Positions 23,502 through 32,830 of a stretch of DNA of 64,000 nt are shown one piece after another. Origin of the DNA: Streptomyces aureus (GTDB taxonomy: Bacteria; Actinomycetota; Actinomycetes; Streptomycetales; Streptomycetaceae); the NCBI RefSeq assembly GCF_000725495.1, contig NZ_JNZD01000004.1, positions 186,001 through 250,000 of the forward strand, read 5' to 3'. The notes beneath the pieces were generated by a model. The model saw only the letters and a program-made list of their open reading frames with translations. It did not search any database and was not told the DNA's origin. The stretch's first letter is position 1, and each line of letters begins with the position of its first letter. Both the position numbers and the translations under genes were made by a program.

Positions 23502-26500
23502 ATGGTGACGGGCTTCCCGTTCGTGGGACGCGAGGACGTGCTCGGCGAGCTGAGCCGGGCACGGGAGGAAGCCGCCGTCGGCCGGGGCGGACTCGTCACC
23601 CTGACGGGACCGGCGGGGGCGGGCAAGACGTGCGTCGCCGAGGAGGCCGCCGCCCGGGCCGAGGGCTTTCGCACGCTGTGGACGTGGTGTCCGCCGGACG
23701 CCGTGGAACACGCGCTCAGGCCCTGGTCCCGGCTGCTGCGCGAACTCGTCGTGGACGACGTGCGCTGCGGGCGGCTGGCCGCCGCCTCACCCCCGCTGCG
23801 GGCGGTGCTCGCCGGGTCCGCGGCACACGGACCGGCCGAGGTGGACCCGGAGGCGGCGCGGCTGAGACTGGCGGGGGACGTCGCCGAGATCCTGACCACG
23901 GTGGCCCGGCGGCGGCCGCTGCTGCTCGTCCTCGACGACGTCCACGCGGCCGACGCCTCCTCGTTGCGGCTGCTCATGGAGACCGCGGACGCGGTGCGCG
24001 GGGCCCGGGTCCTGCTTCTGGCCACGGCCCGGGACGACGACGCCGCGTGGCAGGACCGCGGCTGGGCCCGCGCCCGGCTGCTGCGCCGCGGAAGCGTGCT
24101 GCCGGTGGGGCCGCTGCGGGACGAGGACGTGGCGGCGCTGCTCGACGCGGCGACGGGCCGCACACCCGCGCCCTCGGCGGTGCACGCCCTGGCCCGGTAC
24201 ACGGGCGGCGAGGCGTTCTTCGTGACCGAAGTCCTCCGGTCGGGCGGCGGAGTCGAGGGTCCCGCGCCCGGGGCCACGGCGACGGCCGTCTCGGTCCGGA
24301 TCCGGGACGCGGTGCGCGCCCGTACCGCCGGACTGTCGCCCCGGGCCGCCCGGCTGCTGGATCTCGCCGCCCTGCTGGGCACCCGGTTCCGGCTCGACGT
24401 GCTCGCCGAGGCCGCGGCCGTTCCCCTCGACGAGGTGAGGACACTGCTCGGGGAGGCGGCGGGGGCCGGGCTGCTGGCGGAGGCCGGGGCGAACGAGGGT
24501 CGCTTCCGACACGATCTCCTGCGCGAGGCCCTGTCCGGCAGGCCGGGGCCGGCCGAGCGGGCGGAGCTGCACCGCGCGCTGGCGACCGTACTGGCCGGCC
24601 ACGCCCGGCGCGGCCGTGACACGGGTCCGGCCGAGGTCGCCCACCATCTCCTCCTCGCGGGCCCGGAACACGCCCACGAGGCCGCCAAACACTGCCACGA
24701 GGCCGCCGACCGCGCCGCAGCGCTCCTCGCGTTCGAGGAGGCGGCCCGCTGGTACGGGAGGGCGGTACAGGCGTACGCGACCGCGGGAGCCGACATCTCG
24801 GAGGCCGCCGGGACCACCGCCGGCGCCGGTGCGGGGTACGGGCCCGAGAGCGCCGGGTACGGGCCCGCCGGTGTCGGTGACACCGGCCGCAGGGACGCTG
24901 TCCCGACCACGGCGGCCGGAACGCCGGGGGTCGGCGACGGTGCCGGCAATGGACCCGACGGTGATGGAGACGCCGACCGCGGGGGCGCCGTGCAGACCAC
25001 GGGTACAACCGGGGCTGGCGACGGGGTCGGGCACGGGCCCGCGGGCGGCCGAAGCACTGACCGTGGTCACGCCGTACGGACCTCGACCACCGGGACGCCT
25101 GGGGCAGGCAGCGGCGCCGGAAACGGACCCGACGGTGACGGAGGCACCGGCCGCGAGGACGCCGTCCAGACCTCGGCCGCCGGGACTGCCGGGATCGGCG
25201 AGGTCAGCGGGGCGGGCAGCCGGGAGGGTGTCGCCGACGGGACGCTCGTCGAGGTGTTGCTGGGGCTCGGGGCGGCGCGGCTCGGGTCCGGGGACTGGGA
25301 GAAGTCGCGGGCGGCACTGCTGCGCGCCGCCTCGCTCGCCCGGCGCGCGGGCCGTCCCGATCTGCTGGCGCGGGCCGCTCTGGGCCTGGGCACGGGCCCC
25401 GCCGGCTTCGAGGTCGACGCGGCCGACCGCGAACAGGCCGACCTGCTCGCCGAGGCCCGCTCCGCCCTCGCGGGCGACGCGGCGCACGCCGCGCTGCGCG
25501 CCGCCGTCACCGCCCGGCTCTCGCTCGCGGCCGGGTTCCTCGAACCCGAGCAACACCGGGTCGCGCTCGCCCAGGAGGCGGTGGCCGCGGCACGCGAGGC
25601 CGAGGACCCGGCCGCCCTCGGACCGGCCCTGGCCGCCCTGTGCGACGCCCGGTCGGGACCCGACCACTGCCGCGAACGCCTCGACCGCTCCCGGGAGATC
25701 ATCGACGGGGCCCGCGCCCGGCACGACCTCCCGCTCGAACTCCTCGGCAGGCGGCTGCGGTTGGTCGCGCTCATGGAGACCGGCGAGTTCGCCGGGGCGG
25801 ACGCCGAGGCAGCCGCGTACGACACCGCGGCCCGGCCTCTGCGTCAGCCGCTCTACGCCTGGTACGTGCCCCTGTGGCGCGGCACCCGGGCGCTGATGGA
25901 GGGACGTCACGCGGACTGTGCCGCCGCGCTCGACGAGGTGGAGGCACTGGGCGGGGCGGCGGGCAGCCCCAACGCCGCCCTGCTCGCGGAGACGCAGCGC
26001 TGGTGCCTTTACGCGGATTCCGGCGACCGCGACAACCTGCGAAGGCTCCGGGAGCGGGCGCCTCTGGAGCGGATGCCCGGGGTGTGGCCGCGCGTCACCC
26101 TGGCGCTCATCGCGGCGCAGTCGGGGCAGCCGGAGGAGGCCTCGCGGCGCCTCGCCGGAGTCTTGCCCGCCCTGCCCACCCTGCCCCGGGACAGCGAGTG
26201 GCTGCCGACGATGGCGCAGGCCGCGGAGACGGTCGGCGCGGTGGGCACCCATGCGGCCGCGTCCTCGCTCTACGACGCCCTCGCACCGTACGCGGGCCTG
26301 TTCGCGGTGGAGGGCATCGGCGCGGCGATCCGGGGCCCGGTGGACCGTCATCTGGCGCTCCTGGCCCGGTCCATGGGGGACGGGCGGGCGGCCCGCGCGC
26401 ACCGTGACCGCGCCGTACGGGCCGCGGCCGAGGCGGGGGCGTCCGCGCTCGCCGAGCGCATCGCGGAGGAGACTCCGGGAACGTCCCCGGCAGCGGGGTC

Positions 26501-27848
26501 CGCGGGGTTCACCGGCACGGCGGCGGAGCGAGCGATCCCGCGGACGGACACCACGCCCGGGCCGGCCGTACCGGCACCGCCGGAGCTCCGCGCCGACACC
26601 GAGCGGCTGCGGGACGGACTGAACGAGGGCCCGCCGGTACGGGGCGAGCGGAGTGAGGGCCCACCCGTGCAGAATGGGCAGGGTGACGACCCGCTGATGC
26701 AAGGCGGGCCTAGCGACGCCCCGCCGGTGCATGGCGGGCGGGATGACGGCCCGCAGTTGCAAGGTGGGCGGAAAGACAACCCGCCGTTGACGGGCGGGCG
26801 CAGTGAGCGCCCGCCGGTGCAGAGCGGGCGGAAAGATGGCCTACCGGTGCGGGGTCAGCTGAGCGGCGCCCCGCCAGGGACCGATGGGCGGGGTGAGGAC
26901 CTGCCCGTGGCGGGCGGGCGCAGTGAGGGCTCACCGGCGCTGAGCGGACGGGATGGCGGCTCGCCGATGCAGGGCGGGCTCAGCGACGCCCCGCCGGTAC
27001 AGGGCGGGCGGGGTGACGGCCCGCCCGAAACAGGCTCTGGCGACGTGCGGACCGGGGTCCCGGCGGGAACCGGCCTGAGGGGACCGGGTGCGGACCCGAC
27101 ACAAACCGTCGTAAGGGGGCCGGGGGCGGATCCGGCGGGAACCGGGGTGACGGGCCCGGGAACTGCCGGACCGGGCGCGTCCCCGGGTGCCGGCCCGGCG
27201 GGAGCCGGCGCGAGGGGGCCGGGGACGGCCGGACCGGGCGCGACCGGGCCGCAGGCGGACGCCCCGCCACCCCCCGCACCACAGTTCCGCCGCGAAGGCC
27301 CCCTGTGGCTCCTCGTGTACGCCGGCCGCGAGGCCCGCCTGCCCGACAGCAAAGGTCTGCACGACATCGCGGTGCTTCTCGGCCGCCCCGGCACCCCGGT
27401 CCCGGCGGTCGACCTGGCGTCCCCCGGTGGCACCGCCGGTGACGCCGGCCCCGCCGGGACGGACGCCGGTGATCTGCACGCTCCCGGCGATCTGGGCGAG
27501 GTCGTCGACGCCACCGCGCGGGCCGCGTACCGGCGACGGCTGCGCGAGCTGGAGGAGGAGGCCGAGGACGCCGACACCGCCGGGGACGCGGCACGGTCGC
27601 GCCGGATCGCCGAGGAGAAGGACGCGCTCGTCCGTCAGCTGTCCGCCGCCTACGGCATCGGCGGCCGGGTCCGCCGCGCCGGCTCCCCCGCCGAACGCGC
27701 CCGTACGGCCGTGACGGCCCGGGTCCGCGCCGCCGTACGCCGGGTCGCCGAGGTGCACCCGGAGCTGGGACGCCACCTGGGGACCGCCGTCCGCACGGGC
27801 ACCCTGTGCGTCTACGAGCCGGAGAACCCGCCCGCCTGGCGGCTGTGA
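23502..27848 (+). CDS. Giant AAA ATPase with two repetitive linkers (LuxR/MalT-like STAND architecture)
   Basis: A 1448-residue protein. The N-terminal NTPase has Walker A GPAGAGKT (36-43) and Walker B LLLVLDDVHAAD (about 144-155). A winged-helix-like segment (RAARLLDLAALLGTRF) and helical TPR-like repeats follow. Linker 1 (about 462-575) holds about four 28-30-residue repeats. Linker 2 (about 1043-1172) holds thirteen 10-residue repeats. A final about 180-residue domain with PDSKGLHDIAVLL, AYRRRLRELEEE and RTGTLCVYEP resembles a conserved tail of actinobacterial AAA regulators. No LuxR helix-turn-helix is visible. GAGGA precedes the ATG. A signalling-switch role is inferred; the target is unknown. 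Confidence 0.8.
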   Translation: MVTGFPFVGREDVLGELSRAREEAAVGRGGLVTLTGPAGAGKTCVAEEAAARAEGFRTLWTWCPPDAVEHALRPWSRLLRELVVDDVRCGRLAAASPPLRAVLAGSAAHGPAEVDPEAARLRLAGDVAEILTTVARRRPLLLVLDDVHAADASSLRLLMETADAVRGARVLLLATARDDDAAWQDRGWARARLLRRGSVLPVGPLRDEDVAALLDAATGRTPAPSAVHALARYTGGEAFFVTEVLRSGGGVEGPAPGATATAVSVRIRDAVRARTAGLSPRAARLLDLAALLGTRFRLDVLAEAAAVPLDEVRTLLGEAAGAGLLAEAGANEGRFRHDLLREALSGRPGPAERAELHRALATVLAGHARRGRDTGPAEVAHHLLLAGPEHAHEAAKHCHEAADRAAALLAFEEAARWYGRAVQAYATAGADISEAAGTTAGAGAGYGPESAGYGPAGVGDTGRRDAVPTTAAGTPGVGDGAGNGPDGDGDADRGGAVQTTGTTGAGDGVGHGPAGGRSTDRGHAVRTSTTGTPGAGSGAGNGPDGDGGTGREDAVQTSAAGTAGIGEVSGAGSREGVADGTLVEVLLGLGAARLGSGDWEKSRAALLRAASLARRAGRPDLLARAALGLGTGPAGFEVDAADREQADLLAEARSALAGDAAHAALRAAVTARLSLAAGFLEPEQHRVALAQEAVAAAREAEDPAALGPALAALCDARSGPDHCRERLDRSREIIDGARARHDLPLELLGRRLRLVALMETGEFAGADAEAAAYDTAARPLRQPLYAWYVPLWRGTRALMEGRHADCAAALDEVEALGGAAGSPNAALLAETQRWCLYADSGDRDNLRRLRERAPLERMPGVWPRVTLALIAAQSGQPEEASRRLAGVLPALPTLPRDSEWLPTMAQAAETVGAVGTHAAASSLYDALAPYAGLFAVEGIGAAIRGPVDRHLALLARSMGDGRAARAHRDRAVRAAAEAGASALAERIAEETPGTSPAAGSAGFTGTAAERAIPRTDTTPGPAVPAPPELRADTERLRDGLNEGPPVRGERSEGPPVQNGQGDDPLMQGGPSDAPPVHGGRDDGPQLQGGRKDNPPLTGGRSERPPVQSGRKDGLPVRGQLSGAPPGTDGRGEDLPVAGGRSEGSPALSGRDGGSPMQGGLSDAPPVQGGRGDGPPETGSGDVRTGVPAGTGLRGPGADPTQTVVRGPGADPAGTGVTGPGTAGPGASPGAGPAGAGARGPGTAGPGATGPQADAPPPPAPQFRREGPLWLLVYAGREARLPDSKGLHDIAVLLGRPGTPVPAVDLASPGGTAGDAGPAGTDAGDLHAPGDLGEVVDATARAAYRRRLRELEEEAEDADTAGDAARSRRIAEEKDALVRQLSAAYGIGGRVRRAGSPAERARTAVTARVRAAVRRVAEVHPELGRHLGTAVRTGTLCVYEPENPPAWRL
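24885..25230 (+). repeat. In-frame 84-90-bp repeats, about four copies, in the AAA gene
   Basis: Units begin at 24885, 24975, 25059 and 25149 and encode G/DRxxAVxTxxxGTxGxGxGxGxGPxGDG-type segments of 28-30 residues. All unit lengths are multiples of three, so the frame is kept. The encoded stretch is Gly/Thr-rich and probably disordered. Confidence 0.75.
26631..27020 (+). repeat. 30-bp tandem repeat, thirteen copies, in the AAA gene
   Basis: Thirteen consecutive 30-bp units (for example starting at 26631, 26721, 26811 and 26991) encode degenerate decapeptides of type PPVxGGRxxG. A partial fourteenth copy follows. The register is exact with no indels. Confidence 0.85.
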
Positions 27849-27978
27849 GCCCGGAACGTCCGAGCGGGGGCCGGGACCGGGTGAGCCCGCACCTCACATC
27901 GTGCCGTCCGGCCTCACGCCTGTGGGGTGAAGGCGCCGTACGGAACCGGGTACGGCCGGGGAACGAAGGGCGGACGTC

Positions 27979-28353
27979 ATGCCGCGCACAGCCAAGGCAG
28001 AAGCGGAACTGAAGGTCGACGAGCCGGTGATCGAGGGCCGGTACGCCGAGGTCGGCCCGTACACCGTCTCGTACGAGACCATGAAGGCGGACATGGATCC
28101 GGGTCCGCTCTTCCGGGGGCTGCCCGACGACCGGTGCCAGTGCCCGCACTGGGGCCAGGTGCTCTCCGGAAAGATCGTGTTCCGGTACGCCGACCACGAC
28201 GAGGTCTTCCACGCGGGCGACGCCTACTACGGCGCGCCGGGGCATCTGCCCCTCCTCTTCGCGGGCACCGAGGTCGTCGAGTTCAGCCCCACCGCCGAGC
28301 TGGACCGCACCATGCGGACCGTCGGCCGCAATCTCGCGGAGGCGACGTCATGA
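27979..28353 (+). CDS. Cupin-like small protein
   Basis: A 124-residue single-domain protein. CQCPHWGQVLSGKIVFRYADHDEVFHAGDAYYGAPGHLP has the order of a cupin core (conserved G near a turn, then GDxYxxPxxxP), with His residues that could bind a metal. The ATG at 27979 is preceded by AAGGG. The next gene overlaps its stop by four bases (ATGA), so the two are translated together. The catalytic role is unknown. Confidence 0.72.
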   Translation: MPRTAKAEAELKVDEPVIEGRYAEVGPYTVSYETMKADMDPGPLFRGLPDDRCQCPHWGQVLSGKIVFRYADHDEVFHAGDAYYGAPGHLPLLFAGTEVVEFSPTAELDRTMRTVGRNLAEATS

Positions 28354-28763
28354 GCGCCCTCGACGCCCGCCGGGCCAAGGAACTCGCCGATCTGTTCGTG
28401 GAGTTCCTGGAGACGAACAGCGCCCCCGAGGGGCTGTTCACGGACGATGTGTTCGTCGACTTCAGTCTGCCCCAGTGGCGGCTCCAGACGGCGGGCCGCG
28501 ACAACCTCGTCGCCCTGCGCCAAGGCAGCCACCCCGCCCTCGGCACCGTTCCACGCCACCGCGTGGACGTCACCGGGACCGGGATGGTCCTCGAGTTCGA
28601 GGAGCGCTGGGAGGACGCCGAAGGCACCTGGTACTGCCGGGAGATGCTGCGCGCCGAGGTGCGGGACGGCTCGATGAGCGAGGTGTCCGTCTACTGCACC
28701 GGCGACTGGTCCCCCGCCGTCCAGGACGCCCACGGCCGCGAGGTGACGCTCATCCGTCCCTGA
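28350..28763 (+). CDS. NTF2/SnoaL-like small protein
   Basis: A 137-residue protein with features of the NTF2/SnoaL fold: ELADLFVEFLETN, GLFTDDVFVDFSLPQWRLQTAGRDNLVALR, and a closing sheet with FEERWEDAEGTWYCREMLRAEV. The ATG at 28350 overlaps the stop of the cupin gene, so both products are made together and may act in the same pathway. The fold is hospitable to small hydrophobic substrates, but no catalytic residues can be named. Confidence 0.68.
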   Translation: MSALDARRAKELADLFVEFLETNSAPEGLFTDDVFVDFSLPQWRLQTAGRDNLVALRQGSHPALGTVPRHRVDVTGTGMVLEFEERWEDAEGTWYCREMLRAEVRDGSMSEVSVYCTGDWSPAVQDAHGREVTLIRP

Positions 28764-28805
28764 GACCCGGAGACGACCGCACCGCGCCACCGCACCGCAC
28801 GCGAA

Positions 28806-28885
28806 GTCGCCTGAGGGAAAGCCGAGTTGGCACCACCGGACCCGCTCCCCCGGACCCGGCCGCCGACAAGGATGCCTCAGGCGAC
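28806..28885. repeat. 11-bp inverted repeat with 58-bp loop
   Basis: GTCGCCTGAGG (28806-28816) and its complement CCTCAGGCGAC (28875-28885) enclose a 58-bp segment 40 bp after the cupin/NTF2-like operon. It may be a weak terminator or an RNA element. The rest of the 28764-29291 gap holds an AT-richer stretch (28895-28975) and a triplicated CCCTGGGCCACA-like motif around 29042-29072. Confidence 0.45.
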
Positions 28886-28999
28886 TCGTGCAACCCGCAG
28901 CTACTTGCCCCGAATCTATTGATCACGAGTTCACGCCCTGATATCTATGACCACATCTTGCTTACATGATCTTCACATCCAGACGACCTGAGAGAGCTC

Positions 29000-29030
29000 T
29001 TGACGACCCGTCTCACCCGCGCGGCACGAT
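29000..29030 (+). promoter_or_regulatory. Weak promoter candidate for the zinc-ribbon membrane gene
   Basis: TTGACG at 29000-29005 and CACGAT at 29025-29030 are 19 bp apart, downstream of an AT-rich segment and about 260 bp before the gene. The -10 match is poor. Confidence 0.25.
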
Positions 29031-29291
29031 TAGCGGCCACGCCCTGGGCCACACCCTGGGCCACACCCCGGGATCTTCGGCGGCACGCTCCGACGGAGCG
29101 CTGACCTCGGGCCGCCGATCGGTCACGACACCCCGCACCGGCCGTGCTCCACGGCCGGCGACGGCGTCGGGCCGCGCCGATTCCCGGGCCTGCCGACAGG
29201 CCCCGTTCTCTTCGCCTCCCCGCGAAGAGGAGCCCGCTCCGGCCTTTTCACCACCTTCACATCTGCTCAGCTGTTTTCACCGAGGGAACCG

Positions 29292-32200
29292 ATGCCTGCT
29301 TTCTGCCCGCATTGCGGTGGCTCCGTGACCGTCGAGGCGCTCCACTGCGCCTCGTGCGGCCGGCCGACCGCCGCTCCGGCGTCCGCCCCGTCCCCGGCGA
29401 CGCCGCCGCCCTTTCCCTCATCGCCGCCGGCCGCCCCGGGCGCCGGGCAGACGCCGTCCGCCGCGACGACGGCCCTGACCCGTCTGCTGAAGGGCGACTG
29501 GGTCGGGCCCGCCCGCATCGCCGCCCTGCCGGCGGCGCTCCTGTTGCTGCTGTCCCTGATCCTGGCGTCGACCGCCGAGGACGTCCCCTTCGGCGACGCC
29601 TTCCCCACGGCACTCGCCGTCGTGCTGTCCGCCCTCGGCGCCCGGCCCGGAATCGAACTGGCAGAGCAGGGCTCGCCGCTGGCCTCGCTGGAACTCTCCT
29701 TCGTACCGCTGGGAGTGACGCTGCTGTGGGCGGCGGCCCTGTGGTTCGGCGGCCGCATCTACCTCCGCGGCGCGGCGGCCGCCGGAAAGCACCTCGACAC
29801 CGGCGAATCCCTGCTGCTCGGCGTGCGCAGCGTGCTGTCGGCCGTGCTCGGGTCGCTCCTGCTCGCCTGGGCGGCCGGTACCTCGGTCGCTCCGGCCCAG
29901 TCGGACACCTCCGACACGTCGGCGCCGTACCTGGCGCGTCTGATGCACCTTCCGGACATCGCGCTGTCGGTGACCTGCTCCCCGCTGCGCGCGGCCGGGT
30001 GGACCCTGGTGCTGGCGTCCGTGGTGCTGTTCCCCACGCTCTGCCGGACATCGATGTCAACGTGGACCGTCCGCCGGCCGGGCCTCGGTGACTGGCTCCG
30101 CGCGGCGCGCGGGGCGGGTCTGGCGCTGGCCGTCCCGGTCGCGCTGGCCGGCGTCGTCGGTGTCGTGTTCCTGGTGTCCGAAGGCGGTTTCTCCGCCCTG
30201 ATACCCGCGGTGCTGCTCGCCCCGAACCTCGGTACGGCCCTCCTGGCCCTCGGTTCGGGAGCGTCCGTCGACTTCACGAACACGCTCGTCATGACGGACT
30301 CCTCCTCGGACCCGGGCGGCGACGGCTCGGACATCGCCGTCTCCCTGTTCGACCTCCACCAACTCGGCGGATGGGTCTGGCTGTCCGTGCTGCTCGGCGT
30401 GGTGGCCGCGGTGGTGCTGGGCGCGGGTGTCCTCCGGGAGTCGGCTCGGCCCGCCGCCGCCGTACGCGCGCTGGTGTGCTTCGTCGCGGGCTTCCTGCTG
30501 CTGGCGGTGACCACGGGGATCGCCGTCGAGCTGTCGACCTCGTTCGACGACGGGTCGTCCCTGGCCTACGTGTTCGCGATGTTCCTGGACATCTCGCCGA
30601 CCGACGGCGGTGCGCTGGCGGTCGGACCGTCCGTCCCCGGCGTCCTGCTGGCGGCGACGGTGTGGGCCGCGCTCGGCGCGTTCGGCGTACCGGCGTTGGC
30701 CCGCCGGCTCGGGATCGCGCGGATCGAGGACGTCCTCGGGTTCTCGGCCGTCCGCGAGCGGCTGGGGGGCCGGCGCACCTCCGCGTCGACCGCCGTGCCG
30801 GTCGCCTTCACGGCCCCCGCTCCCGCCCACGCCCCGACCGTCGCCCCCGTCCCCGTCCCCGTGCCGGTTCCGTCCGTCGTCCCGGCCGCCGTCGCCCCGT
30901 CCCTGGAACCGTCGGTGCCGTCGGCGCCGGTGACGGAACCGGAGGCCGCACCGGCTGAGTCGGCCCCTGCCGACGGTGCGGGATCGGCGCCCTCCACTGA
31001 GGAGACCGCGGACGAGACGGTGCCCGCCCCTGCCACGGAACCGGCCGGGTCCACCGCACCGACCGACGAACCGGGTCCCGCGGAGGACGAACCGACCGAA
31101 GAAACCGACCCGGCGGGTGAGTCGACCGCCTCTGCGGCGAACCCGACCGAAGAAGCCGACCCGGCGGGCCCGGCCACGGAGACCGTCGCTCCGGCAGCCG
31201 AACCGGCGGGTGAGTCGACCGCGACGGCCGACGAGCAGGCCGAACCTGTGGCTGAGGCGACCGAACCGGCGGACGAACCGGCCACGTCGGCCGAGGAGCC
31301 CGCCGAACCGACGCACGAACCGGCCGCGTCTGCGGACACAGTGGCCGCGTCTGCGGAGACGGTGGCCGCGGCGGCGAACACGGTGGCCGCGTCGGCGGAC
31401 GAACCCGCCGTCCCCACGGACGAACCGGCCGCTGCGGCGGTCGAACCCGCCGAACCCACCGACGAACCGGCCACGTCGGTCGACAAGGCATCCGCATCGG
31501 CGGACGAACCGGCCACTGACGGGGACGAAGTCGCCGTACCCGTGGACCCGTCGGCCGGGCCCGCTCCCACCGCGGTCGGTGCTCCTGCCGACGCCCCGAC
31601 GGTGACGTCCGACGCCGGGCAGGGTCACCGCGCCGAGGAAGCCGGGACGGAGGCCGCGCCCACCCCGGCGGCCGCTCCCCCCGCGCCCCCGGCCGCCCCC
31701 GCCTTCGCCAACCTGCCGACCGGCAGCATGCCGCACCCCGGCATCGCGCACCCGACCCTTCGGGCACCCGCGCACCCTGCTGTCCACGCCTCCGTGCCGG
31801 TGCCGCACGGCGTTCACGCCCCCGCGCCGTACGCCGTTCACGCCCCCATGCCGCAGGTCGTTCACGCACCCGTGCCGCACCCCGCACGGCGCAAGATCGG
31901 GTGGGGTGTCGTCGTGGTGACGCTCGTGGCGAGCGCCGTCGTCGCCGGGGGCGTCACGGCCGCCGGGGTGTGGCTGACCTCGGACCGGTCGGCCACCTCG
32001 TCGCACACCACGCGCGCGACCGAGGATGCCGTCGCCCCGGGCGCCGGCGCCCCCTCCACGTCGTCGACGCCGGCCCCGGCCGCCCCCGTCGACCCGTCCA
32101 CCGTGCCCTCCGGCTCCGATGTGTCGCCCTCGGCGTCACAGCTGTCGCCCGAGGACATCGCCAACCAGGTACAGAGCCTGCTGGGAGAGAGCGCCCTCCA

Positions 32201-32624
32201 GCGCGGACGGGTGTCGAAGGCCATCACCACGGGCCAGAACTGCTCGAACGGATCACGGCCGGTCAGGGACGCGCAGAAGGACCTGCTCAAGGTGGCGGGG
32301 AAGCGCGACGACCTCGCCCGGCAGGTCGACCTGCTCGCCCCGCAGGCGGACGGCGACCTCGCGGAGGCGCTGGGCGACCTGTCCCGGGCCTGGTCGGCAT
32401 CGGCCGACGCCGACCGGGGCTACGCCTCCTGGGTGTCGCAGACCGCCGACTGGATCGACGAGTACGGCGTCTACGCGTGCGGGAAGAGTGAGACGCGCAC
32501 CCTCGCGGACCTGCCCAAGGACCACGACGACGAGGCGAACGAGGCCAAGCGGGACTTCGCCACGCTGTGGAACCCGATCGCCGTGCGGTACGGGCTGACG
32601 GAGGTGGAAGCCAAAAGCATCTAG
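29292..32624 (+). CDS. 1110-aa zinc-ribbon polytopic membrane protein with long Glu/Pro/Ala repeat region
   Basis: I do not recognise the family. CPHCG and CASCG (5-9, 20-24) form a zinc ribbon. About nine hydrophobic segments follow between residues 72 and 480 (such as AALPAALLLLLSLILAST and ALVCFVAGFLLLAVTTGIAV). A stretch of about 370 residues is low-complexity, made of EPAE, DEPA and ESTA-like repeats. Then comes a His/Pro-rich PVPHPVHAP-like section, a last membrane helix (VVVVTLVASAVVAGGVTAAGVWL), and a soluble C-terminal domain of about 200 residues with two cysteines. GAGGG precedes the ATG. A sensor or envelope scaffold role is conceivable but unproven. Confidence 0.75.
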   Translation: MPAFCPHCGGSVTVEALHCASCGRPTAAPASAPSPATPPPFPSSPPAAPGAGQTPSAATTALTRLLKGDWVGPARIAALPAALLLLLSLILASTAEDVPFGDAFPTALAVVLSALGARPGIELAEQGSPLASLELSFVPLGVTLLWAAALWFGGRIYLRGAAAAGKHLDTGESLLLGVRSVLSAVLGSLLLAWAAGTSVAPAQSDTSDTSAPYLARLMHLPDIALSVTCSPLRAAGWTLVLASVVLFPTLCRTSMSTWTVRRPGLGDWLRAARGAGLALAVPVALAGVVGVVFLVSEGGFSALIPAVLLAPNLGTALLALGSGASVDFTNTLVMTDSSSDPGGDGSDIAVSLFDLHQLGGWVWLSVLLGVVAAVVLGAGVLRESARPAAAVRALVCFVAGFLLLAVTTGIAVELSTSFDDGSSLAYVFAMFLDISPTDGGALAVGPSVPGVLLAATVWAALGAFGVPALARRLGIARIEDVLGFSAVRERLGGRRTSASTAVPVAFTAPAPAHAPTVAPVPVPVPVPSVVPAAVAPSLEPSVPSAPVTEPEAAPAESAPADGAGSAPSTEETADETVPAPATEPAGSTAPTDEPGPAEDEPTEETDPAGESTASAANPTEEADPAGPATETVAPAAEPAGESTATADEQAEPVAEATEPADEPATSAEEPAEPTHEPAASADTVAASAETVAAAANTVAASADEPAVPTDEPAAAAVEPAEPTDEPATSVDKASASADEPATDGDEVAVPVDPSAGPAPTAVGAPADAPTVTSDAGQGHRAEEAGTEAAPTPAAAPPAPPAAPAFANLPTGSMPHPGIAHPTLRAPAHPAVHASVPVPHGVHAPAPYAVHAPMPQVVHAPVPHPARRKIGWGVVVVTLVASAVVAGGVTAAGVWLTSDRSATSSHTTRATEDAVAPGAGAPSTSSTPAPAAPVDPSTVPSGSDVSPSASQLSPEDIANQVQSLLGESALQRGRVSKAITTGQNCSNGSRPVRDAQKDLLKVAGKRDDLARQVDLLAPQADGDLAEALGDLSRAWSASADADRGYASWVSQTADWIDEYGVYACGKSETRTLADLPKDHDDEANEAKRDFATLWNPIAVRYGLTEVEAKSI

Positions 32625-32830
32625 CTGCCGGGGCTCTCACAGGAACAGGCGGCGGCCCGTCGCCCGCGCACGGCGTGGGTGACGCGCCGCCGTCCTTCGT
32701 CCCGGAGGGACACCGCCATCCCGGTGACCCGCTGGTGCGCCTCCGGCGCGGAGCAGCCGGAACCGGCGAGGCTGGCGCGACGAGCCGGCACGGTCGTCGC
32801 TCGGTTCGTGGCAGAAGGCGGCGGGGCACA

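Noticed and set aside
26631..27020. Regular 30-bp repeats considered as a CRISPR array
   Set aside because: The units are contiguous without spacers, degenerate, and lie in frame inside a long protein gene.
23502..27848. Annotation as a LuxR-family (LAL) regulator
   Set aside because: The ATPase and TPR-like parts fit, but no LuxR helix-turn-helix can be seen at the C-terminus.
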